NCBI GenBank assembly: GCA_013298955.1
Contig: JAAFJT010000006.1
Coordinates: forward strand, 24,231 to 88,230
From: Chitinophagales bacterium
Lineage (GTDB): Bacteria > Bacteroidota > Bacteroidia > Chitinophagales > Saprospiraceae
Length of the DNA stretch: 64,000 nucleotides
Direction of reading: 5' to 3'
In this document: piece after piece, positions 27,190 through 36,749 of the stretch
How the letters are laid out: each line of letters starts with the position of its first letter
Position numbering within the stretch: the first letter of the stretch is position 1
The notes under the pieces: model-generated
What the model was told of the DNA's origin: nothing
Database searches by the model: none
The model's input: the letters and a program-made list of their open reading frames with translations, nothing else
Program-made: the position numbers and the translations under genes

Positions 27190-30100
27190 TTAAAAATCTA
27201 CTTTTGCACCCAATTGAATGCTAAATGGAGAACCACCGCGTGTATAAGTGCCTTGACCAGAGTTTACTGTATAACGGTTTGCCGCAGGTACAAAGTTGAA
27301 CAAGTTGACAAAACGTCCATAATAGTCATCTTGGGTAGAGTTCAAGTTTGCATAGTAACCAGCAGATGGGCTAATCATATTCAACAAATTGAAGAAGTCA
27401 GCTCTTAATGTTACACCATATTGGTCAAGTAATTTGAATCTTTTTGAAACGGAAGCACTCGTTTGATACATCCAAGGGTAAACGCCTTGATAAACACCTG
27501 TGATTTGACCAGAACTTTGTACTAAAACATCTCTTACTTCTTGTGCAACGTTTGCCAAAATTTTATTTTCAGCAGAGGTCAATTCAGCAGCCGTTGGTAC
27601 ATAAGCCAAATCTCTATCGGTTGACAAGTTTGGATTACCACTTGTGGTGATACTGAAACGACGTTGATGTGCTGCCATTAAGCTGAAACCGATATTCCAA
27701 CCTGCAAATTGTGGCGATGCAAATACAACCACTACTTTATCGCCAACCCCGTTTTGGTTAGAATTATTCATATGCGTTTTGTAACGATTGTAATAATCCG
27801 CACCTACATATTCTGCATCGTCAAATACACCACCTGCGTGGTAAGTCGTAACACCTGTACCTTTCGCTTTGGTCAACGTAACATTCAACAAACCATCTTT
27901 GCCAATTTTCATGGTCAAATCCAATTGCGCCGCCATGTATTTAGAAGTCCAATCTGCATTGGTAAACATTACAACGTTTTGTAATGCAGGTACTTTTGCA
28001 CTGGTTACTTCCCGCCCATCAATACCTTTAACACTATCAATTTTGCGATTTGCATTAACCCAGTAGTTATCATTGAAACCTACATTGTAACAACCCATAA
28101 TCGTCGCTCTGAAACGGTCAGAGAAGAAGTAAGTATAGCTAATATTGGTACGCAAGGTACTTGGCATTTTAAAATTCGGGTCAACCATAATCAAGTTTGC
28201 ACTCCCTGCTGGCAATGCTTGCCCTTCAAATTTCTTGCTCAACCAGTTGGCAGGGTCTGCATAATTGCCTGCTGCGCCTACATTTGCTACGATATCGGCA
28301 TTATTTGTATAGTTGAACTGACGTGTGTGAACGCCATCATTATAATACGTTTGTGTAATCGGTTGCGTTGTGATTGGAGATGCAATCATCCCAGCACCTG
28401 CTTTCAAGAAATGTTTTTTCTCGCCACCGATATCCCAAGTCATTTGCACACGCGGTTGCCATTGAGCCATGTCGCTTACGGCTTTTGAATTGTCCAATGC
28501 CCTACCATTGTAAGTCAAACCTGCGAATACCGCTTCGTTCCGCGTTGGCGCAACACCACTTTGGTACGTTCCATCCCAACGAATACCCGCTTCCATATTA
28601 ATATCATTGCCAATTTTGAAGGCTGCTTCTGCATACAAACTCAATTCTGCTAATTTCCAAGGTTGCAATGCTTTCAAATCCAATTTGTCCGACAACAATT
28701 GACGGTAAAAAGAGGGTTTGTTCGCATTCAAATCTGCTACGTTTTGATAGACCACAACGGGTGCAGTCCAGTGTGCCAAACGCTCCGCTTGTTGGTAAAA
28801 CTGATTGTTCGTACCAAAAGTCCAAGTCACACCATTTGTTTTGTACGTTACGTCATCAATGAATTGGTAAGAAGTCGTACGCATCAATTCTGGAATCCAA
28901 GTCAACTGACCAAACGCCATCGTACCACCACCAAGACCATTTGCCGCAGGAACGCCTACATAAACACGCGGTTCTTGAGTAGCATCTTTGGGATTATTGC
29001 CCCTATCCGAAGTATTAAATTGGAAAACGGCTTTGTTTACGATATTTTTTGAAATATCCGTCCGCAAATCCGCAATAATTTTGTGGTCTAAATTCTCAAA
29101 TGGATAATTACTTGCATCCGTACCATTCACCCGAACCGAATTGGGCAAGAAAGCGGCTAAACTTAATTGATTGCCAGAAATCCCTTCATTCGTCAAATTA
29201 TATTTCAAATAATTGTAACGAATCGACGCTCTATTTTTATCATTAATCTGCCAATCCATCCGTGCAAATACGTTTTGCGTCACCGCATCTTTTTTCAAAG
29301 TACCGATTCCAGAACCTACATCGTACCCTTTTGCTTTTGCAGCATCAACCACTGCTTGTGCATCGGTTTTGGTGTAACCATAAAAAGTATTTGCCTCGCC
29401 TTCGTTTGCAAACACTGGATTCGCATAATCGACGAAAAATTGCGTACGCGGGTCTGTCAACGGAGACGTTGCATAACGGTCAATCGCTACAAAATAAAAT
29501 AATTTATCTTTGATAATCGGTCCGCTTACGCTTAAACCGTATTGTCCTTGACTTGGAACGGATGCCAATAATGCACCAGTTGGACTTTTGGTTTGAGACA
29601 ATGCGTCACCACCACCTGCATAATACCATGCAGCACCATGTACTTCATTCGTACCTGATTTGGTAACGGCTTTGACAACACCACCTGAATTACGACCGTT
29701 TTTAACGCTATATGCATTCGTTTCAACCTCAAATTCCCGAATGGCTTCTTGAGAAATCGTAAATGCAGCACCATCCAGCGTTGAACCGAATGAACCACGA
29801 CGTGTATTCGCACCATCTACGGTGAAACCGCCATTACCCCCTTTACCACCAGCCAATGTGAAACCACCTAAATTCCGTTGACCCAAATCGGGCGTATAAG
29901 ATTGACCTGATAAGAAAGCCAATTGTTCAAAATTCCGAGAAGGCGTGGGAATCGTAGCAATCGTTTTGCCCGTAATCGCCAATGCACTGCCGAGACGGTC
30001 TGTGCGAGAAGTCATTGCATTTGCCGTTACTTCGACTGCACCCAATTCAGTAGCCCCTTCTTTGAGTTCGACATCCACCGTAAGGTGGTCTCCCAATCCC

Positions 30101-30390
30101 AAATTGTATCCTGTTTGTTTCACGGTTTGAGAACCCGTAGAAGAAAAAGTTAAGGTGTAAGGACCGCCTAATGGCAATTCTTGCAACTCATAACTTCCAT
30201 TATCATCCGAAGCCGTAGCTGTTTTAAAACCGTTAGACGTGTTCACTGCTTGAACAATCGCGCCTATCATCGGTTGCTTTTTAGCATCAGTGATTTTACC
30301 AGAAATGCGCGCACTCGTACCTTGTGCGAAAAGAACATTCACAGAGCAAAATAATAATGCTGTGAAAATCAGTTTTGTAAAATTTTTCAT
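27190..30390 (-). CDS. TonB-dependent receptor, Oar/SusC-like
   Basis: A 1,066-residue outer-membrane protein with a signal peptide ending LFAQ, a CarboxypepD_reg beta-sandwich (about 25-110), a plug domain (about 120-240, with GGFTVDGANTRRGSFG and FEVETNAYSVKNGRNSGGVV), and a large beta-barrel ending in Phe (VDF). The close spacing of plug motifs fits the Oar subfamily rather than a SusC partner, and no susD is adjacent. It imports an unknown large substrate using TonB energy. Start at 30390 (M8 of the frame) places the signal peptide at the N-terminus. Confidence 0.85.
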   Translation of the reverse strand: MKNFTKLIFTALLFCSVNVLFAQGTSARISGKITDAKKQPMIGAIVQAVNTSNGFKTATASDDNGSYELQELPLGGPYTLTFSSTGSQTVKQTGYNLGLGDHLTVDVELKEGATELGAVEVTANAMTSRTDRLGSALAITGKTIATIPTPSRNFEQLAFLSGQSYTPDLGQRNLGGFTLAGGKGGNGGFTVDGANTRRGSFGSTLDGAAFTISQEAIREFEVETNAYSVKNGRNSGGVVKAVTKSGTNEVHGAAWYYAGGGDALSQTKSPTGALLASVPSQGQYGLSVSGPIIKDKLFYFVAIDRYATSPLTDPRTQFFVDYANPVFANEGEANTFYGYTKTDAQAVVDAAKAKGYDVGSGIGTLKKDAVTQNVFARMDWQINDKNRASIRYNYLKYNLTNEGISGNQLSLAAFLPNSVRVNGTDASNYPFENLDHKIIADLRTDISKNIVNKAVFQFNTSDRGNNPKDATQEPRVYVGVPAANGLGGGTMAFGQLTWIPELMRTTSYQFIDDVTYKTNGVTWTFGTNNQFYQQAERLAHWTAPVVVYQNVADLNANKPSFYRQLLSDKLDLKALQPWKLAELSLYAEAAFKIGNDINMEAGIRWDGTYQSGVAPTRNEAVFAGLTYNGRALDNSKAVSDMAQWQPRVQMTWDIGGEKKHFLKAGAGMIASPITTQPITQTYYNDGVHTRQFNYTNNADIVANVGAAGNYADPANWLSKKFEGQALPAGSANLIMVDPNFKMPSTLRTNISYTYFFSDRFRATIMGCYNVGFNDNYWVNANRKIDSVKGIDGREVTSAKVPALQNVVMFTNADWTSKYMAAQLDLTMKIGKDGLLNVTLTKAKGTGVTTYHAGGVFDDAEYVGADYYNRYKTHMNNSNQNGVGDKVVVVFASPQFAGWNIGFSLMAAHQRRFSITTSGNPNLSTDRDLAYVPTAAELTSAENKILANVAQEVRDVLVQSSGQITGVYQGVYPWMYQTSASVSKRFKLLDQYGVTLRADFFNLLNMISPSAGYYANLNSTQDDYYGRFVNLFNFVPAANRYTVNSGQGTYTRGGSPFSIQLGAKVDF

Positions 30391-30469
30391 TGAGTCTTTA
30401 AACATAAACATTTACAAAAAAAAATTAATGAGCATACAGTTGTTAAAAATAAGGACTTGTAAACCCTTA

Positions 30470-30498
30470 CAAAAGTAACAAAACGGCTTAAAATTCAA
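30470..30498 (-). promoter_or_regulatory. Candidate promoter of the TonB receptor gene
   Basis: On the minus strand TTG (30498-30496), an 18-base spacer and TACTTTTG (30477-30470) fit the Bacteroidota promoter pattern closely. Transcription would start near 30463, giving a leader of about 74 bases. Confidence 0.6.
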
Positions 30499-30855
30499 AA
30501 TTTTTTATTTTTGAATGGGTGTTTTAGCAATTTTATGGATTCAGTTTTTCATCGTTTTGACCTCCTAAAAATGCGGGCAAAAGCTGTATTAACCGAATCT
30601 TTATTTACATCTTATTTTTAACACCTTTTTAAATTCTGAATAAAAGTATAAAGATATTGGTATTGCTACGTACTTATTGTTTCAATTATACCATATGTTT
30701 TTTCAAAAGTACCATTGTCAAAAATGGAATAGGTACTTTTAAGAAAATATTTGGTACTTTTCAACCTTTTACAAACGCTTCAATACGCTTTATAACTAAT
30801 ATTGTAATCCAAATCACCTAATTGTTATTTGTCCATTTTTATAAAAATTTAGGCT
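30499..30855. other. Divergent intergenic region before the quinate/shikimate-type cluster
   Basis: No gene seen. AT-rich DNA with the motif GTACTTTT or its relatives repeated around 30707-30765 (AAAGTACCATTG, GGTACTTTTAAG, GGTACTTTTCAA). These could be regulator sites for the AraC protein of the downstream cluster. No terminator-type hairpin. Confidence 0.35.
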
Positions 30856-31869
30856 ATGAAAGCAGCTTTTTTATTGAAACCGAAAGTGATTCAACTCCAA
30901 AATGCACCAAATCCAGTGCCTGCAGCAGGAGAAGTGCGTATTAAATTGAAAATGATAGGCGTTTGTGGTTCAGACGTACACCTTTTTCAAGGACATCGCC
31001 TATTGGACAAACCGAACATTATCGGACATGAAGGTTTGGGTATTATTGATAAAGTCGGTACGGGTGTTTCGGAGTCGCGCATCGGAGAACGGGTGGTGAT
31101 GGAGCCTAATATTCCATGTCATCATTGCAGATATTGTCAAAGCGGTCGCGGGAATATTTGCATCAATAAGCGGATTGTGGGTGTCAATGAAGTCGGTTGT
31201 TTTGCGGAATATATCGTGTTGCCCTCCGCGTTTGCATGGAAAGTGCCAACGACTGTTTCGGATGCGGATGCGGTGGCGATTGAACCAACAGCCGTTGGCG
31301 TACATGCCTTAAATGCTTCCAAAGCAAAGCCGGGAGATACGATTGCAGTGATTGGATTAGGTGCGATTGGGTTATTATTGACTCATTTGGCGTTGAAATT
31401 GGGTTACAAAGTGTTAGTGACAGAATTAAATACGGATAAATTAAAAATTGCCACCGATTGGGGCGCAATCAAGGCAACACACACAGGCAGCCTTCAACAA
31501 CAAACCGAAGCCTTAGCGCATCAATGGATGGAGGAAGACGTAACGGCGATTTTTGAGTGTGCAGGCGCAAGCGTCACGGCATCGATGGCAACCGCCGCAG
31601 CTCCGAGAGGTTCGGAAATCGTATTAGTGGGTTTGTCCATGAGTGACGCGACGTTTAAACCATTCAAAATAGCGCGAGAAGGAATCACCATCGTACCATC
31701 AATTATCTATGACCATCCTTTTGATTTCAAACGGACGATACAATTAATTGCGTCGAAAGTGATTCAACCGGGTCAAATTATCTCGAAATATATGAAATTA
31801 GACGAATTGCAATTGGCTTTAGAAGTGGCTTCTATTGGCAATGATAGTAAAATTATTATTCATGTTTAA
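30856..31869 (+). CDS. Zinc-dependent alcohol dehydrogenase (MDR family), probably quinate/shikimate or related polyol oxidation
   Basis: A 337-residue MDR dehydrogenase with catalytic-zinc residues in VCGSD (about residue 38) and GHEGLG, the structural-zinc set PCHHCRYCQSGRGNIC with four cysteines, and a Rossmann loop VIGLGAIG. The position directly before a 3-dehydroshikimate dehydratase suggests oxidation of quinate or shikimate, but sequence alone would also allow sugar-alcohol or galactonate dehydrogenase activity. The stop codon is immediately followed by a family C palindrome. Confidence 0.75.
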   Translation: MKAAFLLKPKVIQLQNAPNPVPAAGEVRIKLKMIGVCGSDVHLFQGHRLLDKPNIIGHEGLGIIDKVGTGVSESRIGERVVMEPNIPCHHCRYCQSGRGNICINKRIVGVNEVGCFAEYIVLPSAFAWKVPTTVSDADAVAIEPTAVGVHALNASKAKPGDTIAVIGLGAIGLLLTHLALKLGYKVLVTELNTDKLKIATDWGAIKATHTGSLQQQTEALAHQWMEEDVTAIFECAGASVTASMATAAAPRGSEIVLVGLSMSDATFKPFKIAREGITIVPSIIYDHPFDFKRTIQLIASKVIQPGQIISKYMKLDELQLALEVASIGNDSKIIIHV

Positions 31870-31981
31870 ACACATAGGAAACATAGGGTTACATAGGACA
31901 CATAGGGATATTCATTGGTAATTTGCATTCCCCAAAGCATGCCTCTATGTGTCCTATGTAACCCTATGTTTCCTATGTGTT
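31869..31981. repeat. Family C palindrome (ACATAGG arms), perfect 37-bp arms
   Basis: AACACATAGGAAACATAGGG and the following bases (31869-31905) match the complement of 31945-31981 exactly. The arms reiterate ACATAGG. It starts on the last base of the dehydrogenase stop codon and ends 13 bp before the ATG of the next gene. A GTG inside the right arm (31977) is in frame with that gene. Confidence 0.95.
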
Positions 31982-31994
31982 AAAAAAAGAGTTC

Positions 31995-33833
31995 ATGCGC
32001 TATAAACATTCTATTGCTTCCGTTTCTTTATCTGGCACCTTGCGCGAAAAAATGCTTGCAATTGCCAAAGCGGGTTATGATGGCATCGAATTATTTGAAA
32101 ACGATTTAACCGTTTCTGATATACGTCCTGCGGAATTGCGCCAAATGGCTTCCGATTTAGGCATCGAAATCATTGCTTTACAACCACTTAGGGATTTTGA
32201 AGCGATGCCGAATGCGTTACATCGCAAAAATTTGGATAGGGCAGAACGCAAGTTTGATTTAATGACTTTGCTTGGTACCAAAACGCTATCGGTGTGTAGC
32301 AATACTTCTCCGTTAGCCTTAGATGATATGGATAAAGCGGCAGCCGATTTACATGAATTGGCAGAACGAGCCGCTTTTCGCGGATTCAAAATTGGATATG
32401 AAGCCTTGTCTTGGGGGCGTTATGTATATGATTATCGTCAATCTATTGAAATTGTCAATCGCGCCAATCATCCCAATTTAGGTTATATATTGGATAATTT
32501 GCATATCAATTCGCGGGAATTGCCTATGGACGACATTTATAAATTGTCAGGTGCTAAAATTACCTTAGTGCAAGTAGCGGATGCACAGAAAATGGATGTT
32601 GCGCACATTGTTTTGGGTCGTCATTATCGTTGTTTTCCGGGTCAAGGTTCTTTTCCAGTGGTGGCGTTTATGAAAGCGGTGGATTCGACGGGTTATAATG
32701 GGTACATTTCGCATGAAATTTTCAGTGATGATTTTAGAGCATCCCGCGTTTATCCAGTTGCTTTGGATGGAAAACGGTCTTTAATTTGGCTAATGAATGA
32801 AATTTCCAAAAAAAATATTGAAAAGCCCATCTTAAAAAAGATTCAATTCATTGAATTTGCCACTGATAAGTTTAGTCAATTTCCGTTGATAGCATTGTTA
32901 AAAAATGTTGGTTTTGTGAAAACACATCAACATAAATCCAAAGATGTTAGTTTATATCAGTTGGGTGATGCAACCCTTATTTTAAACAAAGAGTTGGATG
33001 CACATGCCACCGATTGGGTTGATAAACATGGGAATATGGTTTGTTCCGTTGGTTTTTCAGCTCAAAATCCGCAATATTTAGAAAGTTGGGCGCGGCAACT
33101 CCATTACAAATGGATTAAAGCGAGTGATAATGAAGATACTTTAAACATCCCTGCGGTGAAAGGTTCGAGCAACCTTTTATACTATTTTATAGATGAAAAA
33201 GATTTAAAATCAAATTATTATGAATTAGAATTTGATTTAATCAATCCTTTTAAAATTAATAATGGTGTACAACAATTTGACCATATCGGGCATGTTGTGA
33301 GTGACGTATTAACACAATCGAATACCTTATTTTATCGGGCAATGTTGGGTTTAGAAATTGAAGAAACGTTGGAATTATTAGACCCAAGAGGCTTGATGTA
33401 TAGCCGTGTAGCGCGTAATGAAACAAAAAGTATTAGAATACCTTTGAGTTCAACACGAAGTAGAGGCACTTCTTCAGACCGTTTTATCGAATCATTGGCA
33501 GGGGCGGGCATTCAACAAATTGCGTTAAGCACGACCGATATTTTTAAGACGGCGGCATGGATTCCAAATAAAAATATGATTTTATCCGTACCTGACAATT
33601 ATTATAATGATTTAATTTCAAAATCCGTGTTACCTTTGGAGGAAGTGGAACGAATGCGTGCATTGAATATCTTATATGATGTGCAAGGAGAAGGTTCTTT
33701 TTATCATTTTTATTTTAAAGAACAAAACGGTTTGTTTATTGAAATCATTCAACGCGTAGGCGGTTATGACCGTTATGGTGAACCGAATGCACAGGTGCGT
33801 TTGGCGGCACAAGCGCGAGATAGAAACACATAG
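31995..33833 (+). CDS. 3-dehydroshikimate dehydratase with HPPD-like C-terminal domain (QuiC1/QsuB type)
   Basis: A 612-residue two-domain protein. The N-terminal 280 residues form a xylose-isomerase-like TIM barrel (SIASVSLSGTLREKMLAIAKAGYDGIELFE), which in QuiC1/QsuB dehydrates 3-dehydroshikimate to protocatechuate. The C-terminal 300 residues contain VOC modules related to 4-hydroxyphenylpyruvate dioxygenase (FDHIGHVVSDV, FYHFYFKEQNGLFIEIIQR). I start at ATG 31995; the frame runs back to a GTG within the preceding palindrome. The last codons (RNT plus TAG) are supplied by the next family C palindrome. Confidence 0.8.
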   Translation: MRYKHSIASVSLSGTLREKMLAIAKAGYDGIELFENDLTVSDIRPAELRQMASDLGIEIIALQPLRDFEAMPNALHRKNLDRAERKFDLMTLLGTKTLSVCSNTSPLALDDMDKAAADLHELAERAAFRGFKIGYEALSWGRYVYDYRQSIEIVNRANHPNLGYILDNLHINSRELPMDDIYKLSGAKITLVQVADAQKMDVAHIVLGRHYRCFPGQGSFPVVAFMKAVDSTGYNGYISHEIFSDDFRASRVYPVALDGKRSLIWLMNEISKKNIEKPILKKIQFIEFATDKFSQFPLIALLKNVGFVKTHQHKSKDVSLYQLGDATLILNKELDAHATDWVDKHGNMVCSVGFSAQNPQYLESWARQLHYKWIKASDNEDTLNIPAVKGSSNLLYYFIDEKDLKSNYYELEFDLINPFKINNGVQQFDHIGHVVSDVLTQSNTLFYRAMLGLEIEETLELLDPRGLMYSRVARNETKSIRIPLSSTRSRGTSSDRFIESLAGAGIQQIALSTTDIFKTAAWIPNKNMILSVPDNYYNDLISKSVLPLEEVERMRALNILYDVQGEGSFYHFYFKEQNGLFIEIIQRVGGYDRYGEPNAQVRLAAQARDRNT

Positions 33834-33993
33834 GACACATAGGAGGACATAAGGACACATAGGGTAAACTAAACTTGCATTAAGTTTCAAACTGGACGCA
33901 AGTTGTGCTCGAATTTATTTTCAACTCATTTAGGAAAGGTATATGTGTATAACACTCTATGTGTTCTATGTCTTCCTATGTGCCCTATGTGTT
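33825..33993. repeat. Family C palindrome overlapping the dehydratase stop codon
   Basis: The left arm AACACATAGGACACATAGGA begins in the last three codons of the dehydratase and provides its TAG stop. The right arm ends CCTATGTGTT at 33993. Arms differ at a few positions. The loop holds a further AACTTGC/GCAAGTT hairpin (33872-33904). Confidence 0.9.
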
Positions 33994-34011
33994 AAAAAAA
34001 TAGTAAGAATT

Positions 34012-34929
34012 ATGAATAATGAGTTTAAAAATTTTGGTTTATACGGTCGAGAATCATGGACGATTTCCCCTGAATTTTTCCATTTGGTCTCGATAGATTC
34101 CAGTTGTCGGAAACACGATTGGGTCATCAAACCTCATTTTCACAGCAAATTATATCAATTTTTTCTGATAAAATCGGGTTCAGGCACGTTCATTTTCAAT
34201 GAAAAAACCAAACCTTTTTCAGGCAAACAATTGATTATCATGCCCGATAACAATTTGCATGGATTTCAATTTAGTGAAGATATTTTAGGTTATACGCTCT
34301 CGGTTGCGTCGAATGTGATTGAAAAAGTGACTGCTTCGGATAAACAATTGGCGCATGAGTTGAATCAAGTTCGCATTTTAAATTTGGAAAATCATATAGA
34401 CGATTTCAATGATTTATTCACCTTGATTCAAGCAATCGACCGAGAATTTTTACAACAAGATGAAAAAATTCGATTGACCTTAGAAACCTTATTATTATTA
34501 TTCACCATTAAAATTTTCCGTTTAAACTTCAAGTTTGGGCGCGAAAAAACGTATATTGGTGCAAATAAAGAACTTACATATTACAAATCTTTTTTAAAGA
34601 AAATCAAAACCAGCATTCCAACGAATAAAAGTATTGACGAATTTACCAAAGATTTGGGCATTAGCAAGACGCATTTAAATCGGATTTGTCAATCCATTGT
34701 TGGAAAATCGACCAAACAAGTGATTAGCAGTTACTTGATGAACGAAGCCATGATATTATTAACGCATACGAACCTGACCATTTCAGAGATTGCGCACCAA
34801 TTAGAATTTAAAGATGTGAGTTATTTTTGTCGTTTTTTCAAAAAACAAGCGAATACTTCGCCCGCCAAATTCAAAGAAGATAACCTTGCGGTCGATAAAT
34901 CGGTTCATTCCGTTGCATTAAACTATTAG
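34012..34929 (+). CDS. AraC-family regulator, PobR-like
   Basis: A 305-residue protein. The N-terminal cupin-like sensor (HFHSKLYQFFLIKSGSGTFIF...IMPDNNLHGFQFSED) resembles PobR-type regulators that sense aromatic acids. The C-terminal 95 residues hold two helix-turn-helix motifs (IDEFTKDLGISKTHLNRICQ and LTISEIAHQLEFKDVSYFCRFFKKQ). The ATG at 34012 is preferred: the frame extends 23 codons into the palindrome to 33943. It lies within a cluster for shikimate-type compounds and probably activates it. Confidence 0.8.
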   Translation: MNNEFKNFGLYGRESWTISPEFFHLVSIDSSCRKHDWVIKPHFHSKLYQFFLIKSGSGTFIFNEKTKPFSGKQLIIMPDNNLHGFQFSEDILGYTLSVASNVIEKVTASDKQLAHELNQVRILNLENHIDDFNDLFTLIQAIDREFLQQDEKIRLTLETLLLLFTIKIFRLNFKFGREKTYIGANKELTYYKSFLKKIKTSIPTNKSIDEFTKDLGISKTHLNRICQSIVGKSTKQVISSYLMNEAMILLTHTNLTISEIAHQLEFKDVSYFCRFFKKQANTSPAKFKEDNLAVDKSVHSVALNY

Positions 34930-34991
34930 TACATATGACATCATCGTTCTTTTACGAATCGGGACGATATGTTTCAAACATCGTTATTAGC

Positions 34992-36317
34992 ATGAAAATA
35001 ACAAGTTACGAAAGCCTCCAAGAGCAACTCAAATCGTTGATTGACAATAGCCAAATGTCTGTTTATCAGATGATTATAGTTGGCATTTGTTTCATATTGA
35101 ATATGAATGACGGCGTTGATGTCTTAGTGGTCTCCTTCACGAGCAGCGATATTGCCAAAGAATGGGCGTTGAGCGATGCCGCTTTGGGCTACATTTTTAG
35201 TGCAGGTTTGGCGGGCATGACGCTCGGCTGCTTCTTTTTAGCCCCACTTGGCGACAAAATTGGGCGCAGATACATGTTCATCACCTCTTTGATACTCATT
35301 TCGGCAGGGATGTTAGGCGTTTATTTCGTCAACGCGTATGGGCAATTACTGGCTTTGCGCTTCTTGACAGGCTTGGGCATTGGCGGCATTTTACCAACCA
35401 TGGCAAGTACGGCTTCCGAATTTTCCAATGCCAAAAACCGAGATTTCAATGTCGGATTGATACAAGCAGGCTGGCCAGTGGGCGCGATATTGACTGGTTT
35501 TTTTGTGGCATGGGCAGTGCCGATGCATGGATGGCGATTTGCTTTTTTGATTGCAGGCATCATTTCGACCTTGATGTTGGTGTTAGTCGTGGTTTATATG
35601 CCCAATTCGTTAGCGTTTTTGGGCAAGGAACAGCCTGAAAAGGCTCATGCTCAAATCAATACCTTATTGGAAAAAATGGGGCATGAAGGCATTGAATCGC
35701 TCCCTGAAAAACCTCAAAAAGAAGCCTCCGTACCCATAAGTGCTTTATTTACACCTGAATACAAATTATCAACAATGATACTTTGGGTAGCTATCTTTTT
35801 TGGTTTTTTAACGCTTTATACCTTGTTGAGTTGGATTCCAAAAATTGCTAAAACATCAGGTATGGATGCCAAAACCGCAACTTATGTCGGCACGATTTTA
35901 AATTTGGGTGCGGTGATGGGAACGGTCGGATTTGGATTATTAGCGAAAAACTTAGGCTTACGCAATTTATTATTGAGTTTTATGACAATAGCCTTTGGCG
36001 CAATGGTGATTTATGGCAATTTCAAATTAGATTATACTTTAATCTTTTTAATGACTTTGCTGATAGGTTTTTTCGTACAAGGCGGTTTCAATGGCTTTTA
36101 TCCGATAGCGGCGCGGGTGTATCCGAGTGCGATTCGGAGTACAGGTGTCGGTTTGGCAATGGGCGTAGGGCGATTCGGGGCGATTTTAGGACCCGCATTA
36201 TTTGGTATTTTGTCCGATAATGGGTTTACGATAGCGGAACGGTTTAATCTATTCTCGTTGCCTTTGTTGGTCGCAGGTGTTTTAGCATATAATATTCCAT
36301 CTAAAAATTTGGATTAA
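34992..36317 (+). CDS. MFS transporter, aromatic acid:H+ symporter (AAHS)-like
   Basis: A 441-residue protein with 12 predicted membrane helices. The segment MNDGVDVLVVSF after helix 1 corresponds to the DGFD motif of AAHS transporters, and GDKIGRRYMF is the MFS loop 2-3 motif. Typical substrates are 4-hydroxybenzoate, protocatechuate, shikimate or quinate. Start at ATG 34992 fits the family N-terminus; an ATG at 34935 would begin 5 bp after the regulator gene. Uptake of the substrate used by the two upstream enzymes is the likely role. Confidence 0.8.
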   Translation: MKITSYESLQEQLKSLIDNSQMSVYQMIIVGICFILNMNDGVDVLVVSFTSSDIAKEWALSDAALGYIFSAGLAGMTLGCFFLAPLGDKIGRRYMFITSLILISAGMLGVYFVNAYGQLLALRFLTGLGIGGILPTMASTASEFSNAKNRDFNVGLIQAGWPVGAILTGFFVAWAVPMHGWRFAFLIAGIISTLMLVLVVVYMPNSLAFLGKEQPEKAHAQINTLLEKMGHEGIESLPEKPQKEASVPISALFTPEYKLSTMILWVAIFFGFLTLYTLLSWIPKIAKTSGMDAKTATYVGTILNLGAVMGTVGFGLLAKNLGLRNLLLSFMTIAFGAMVIYGNFKLDYTLIFLMTLLIGFFVQGGFNGFYPIAARVYPSAIRSTGVGLAMGVGRFGAILGPALFGILSDNGFTIAERFNLFSLPLLVAGVLAYNIPSKNLD

Positions 36318-36332
36318 AATAGAACGACCATA

Positions 36333-36363
36333 CCGTTTGGAGGGTTTGAAACCCTCCAAACGG
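36333..36363. repeat. Perfect 14-bp palindrome (GAGGGTT core) after the transporter gene
   Basis: CCGTTTGGAGGGTT pairs with AACCCTCCAAACGG around a 3-base loop. It begins 15 bp after the transporter stop. Confidence 0.85.
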
Positions 36364-36440
36364 CGTATAACGAAACAGTGTATCATATTGAAAATCAATC
36401 TTTTATATTTTTTTTAAATAAAAATTTATTCAAAAAAGCA

Positions 36441-36743
36441 ATGAATCCTTCTAAGGTTTTAACCCAAAATAATGGACATACGATGTTGCATTTGCGGTAT
36501 CAATTGGACGAAATAGACCAATCTTTATTACAATTATTGTCACACCGCATGGCGATTGCACAACACATTGGCGCGTATAAAAAAGAAAATAACATCCCAA
36601 TCGTACAACTTGGACGTTGGCAGGAACTCTTGCAAGCCGTCATTGAAAAGGGGGAAGCGATGGATTTAAGTGCTGATTGCATTAAACAAATCTTTACAGC
36701 GATTCATGATGAATCGGTTCGGCATCAGCAAAATGTAAAATGA
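36441..36743 (+). CDS. AroQ-type chorismate mutase
   Basis: A 100-residue all-helical chorismate mutase converting chorismate to prephenate. Visible active-site residues are the N-terminal Arg (LHLRYQLDEIDQSLL), HRMAIAQHIGAYKKE (Arg and Lys), and QLGRWQELL (Arg; the following residue is Trp where E. coli has Glu, as in other Bacteroidota sequences I recall). I chose ATG 36441 over a GTG at 36378. It follows the transporter, in the same direction, in a cluster for shikimate-pathway compounds; whether it serves biosynthesis or the cluster is unclear. Confidence 0.75.
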   Translation: MNPSKVLTQNNGHTMLHLRYQLDEIDQSLLQLLSHRMAIAQHIGAYKKENNIPIVQLGRWQELLQAVIEKGEAMDLSADCIKQIFTAIHDESVRHQQNVK

Positions 36744-36749
36744 TAAATA

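Noticed and set aside
30895..31468. Minus-strand frames over the Zn-dehydrogenase
   Set aside because: They are antisense to a well-supported MDR dehydrogenase with all zinc ligands.
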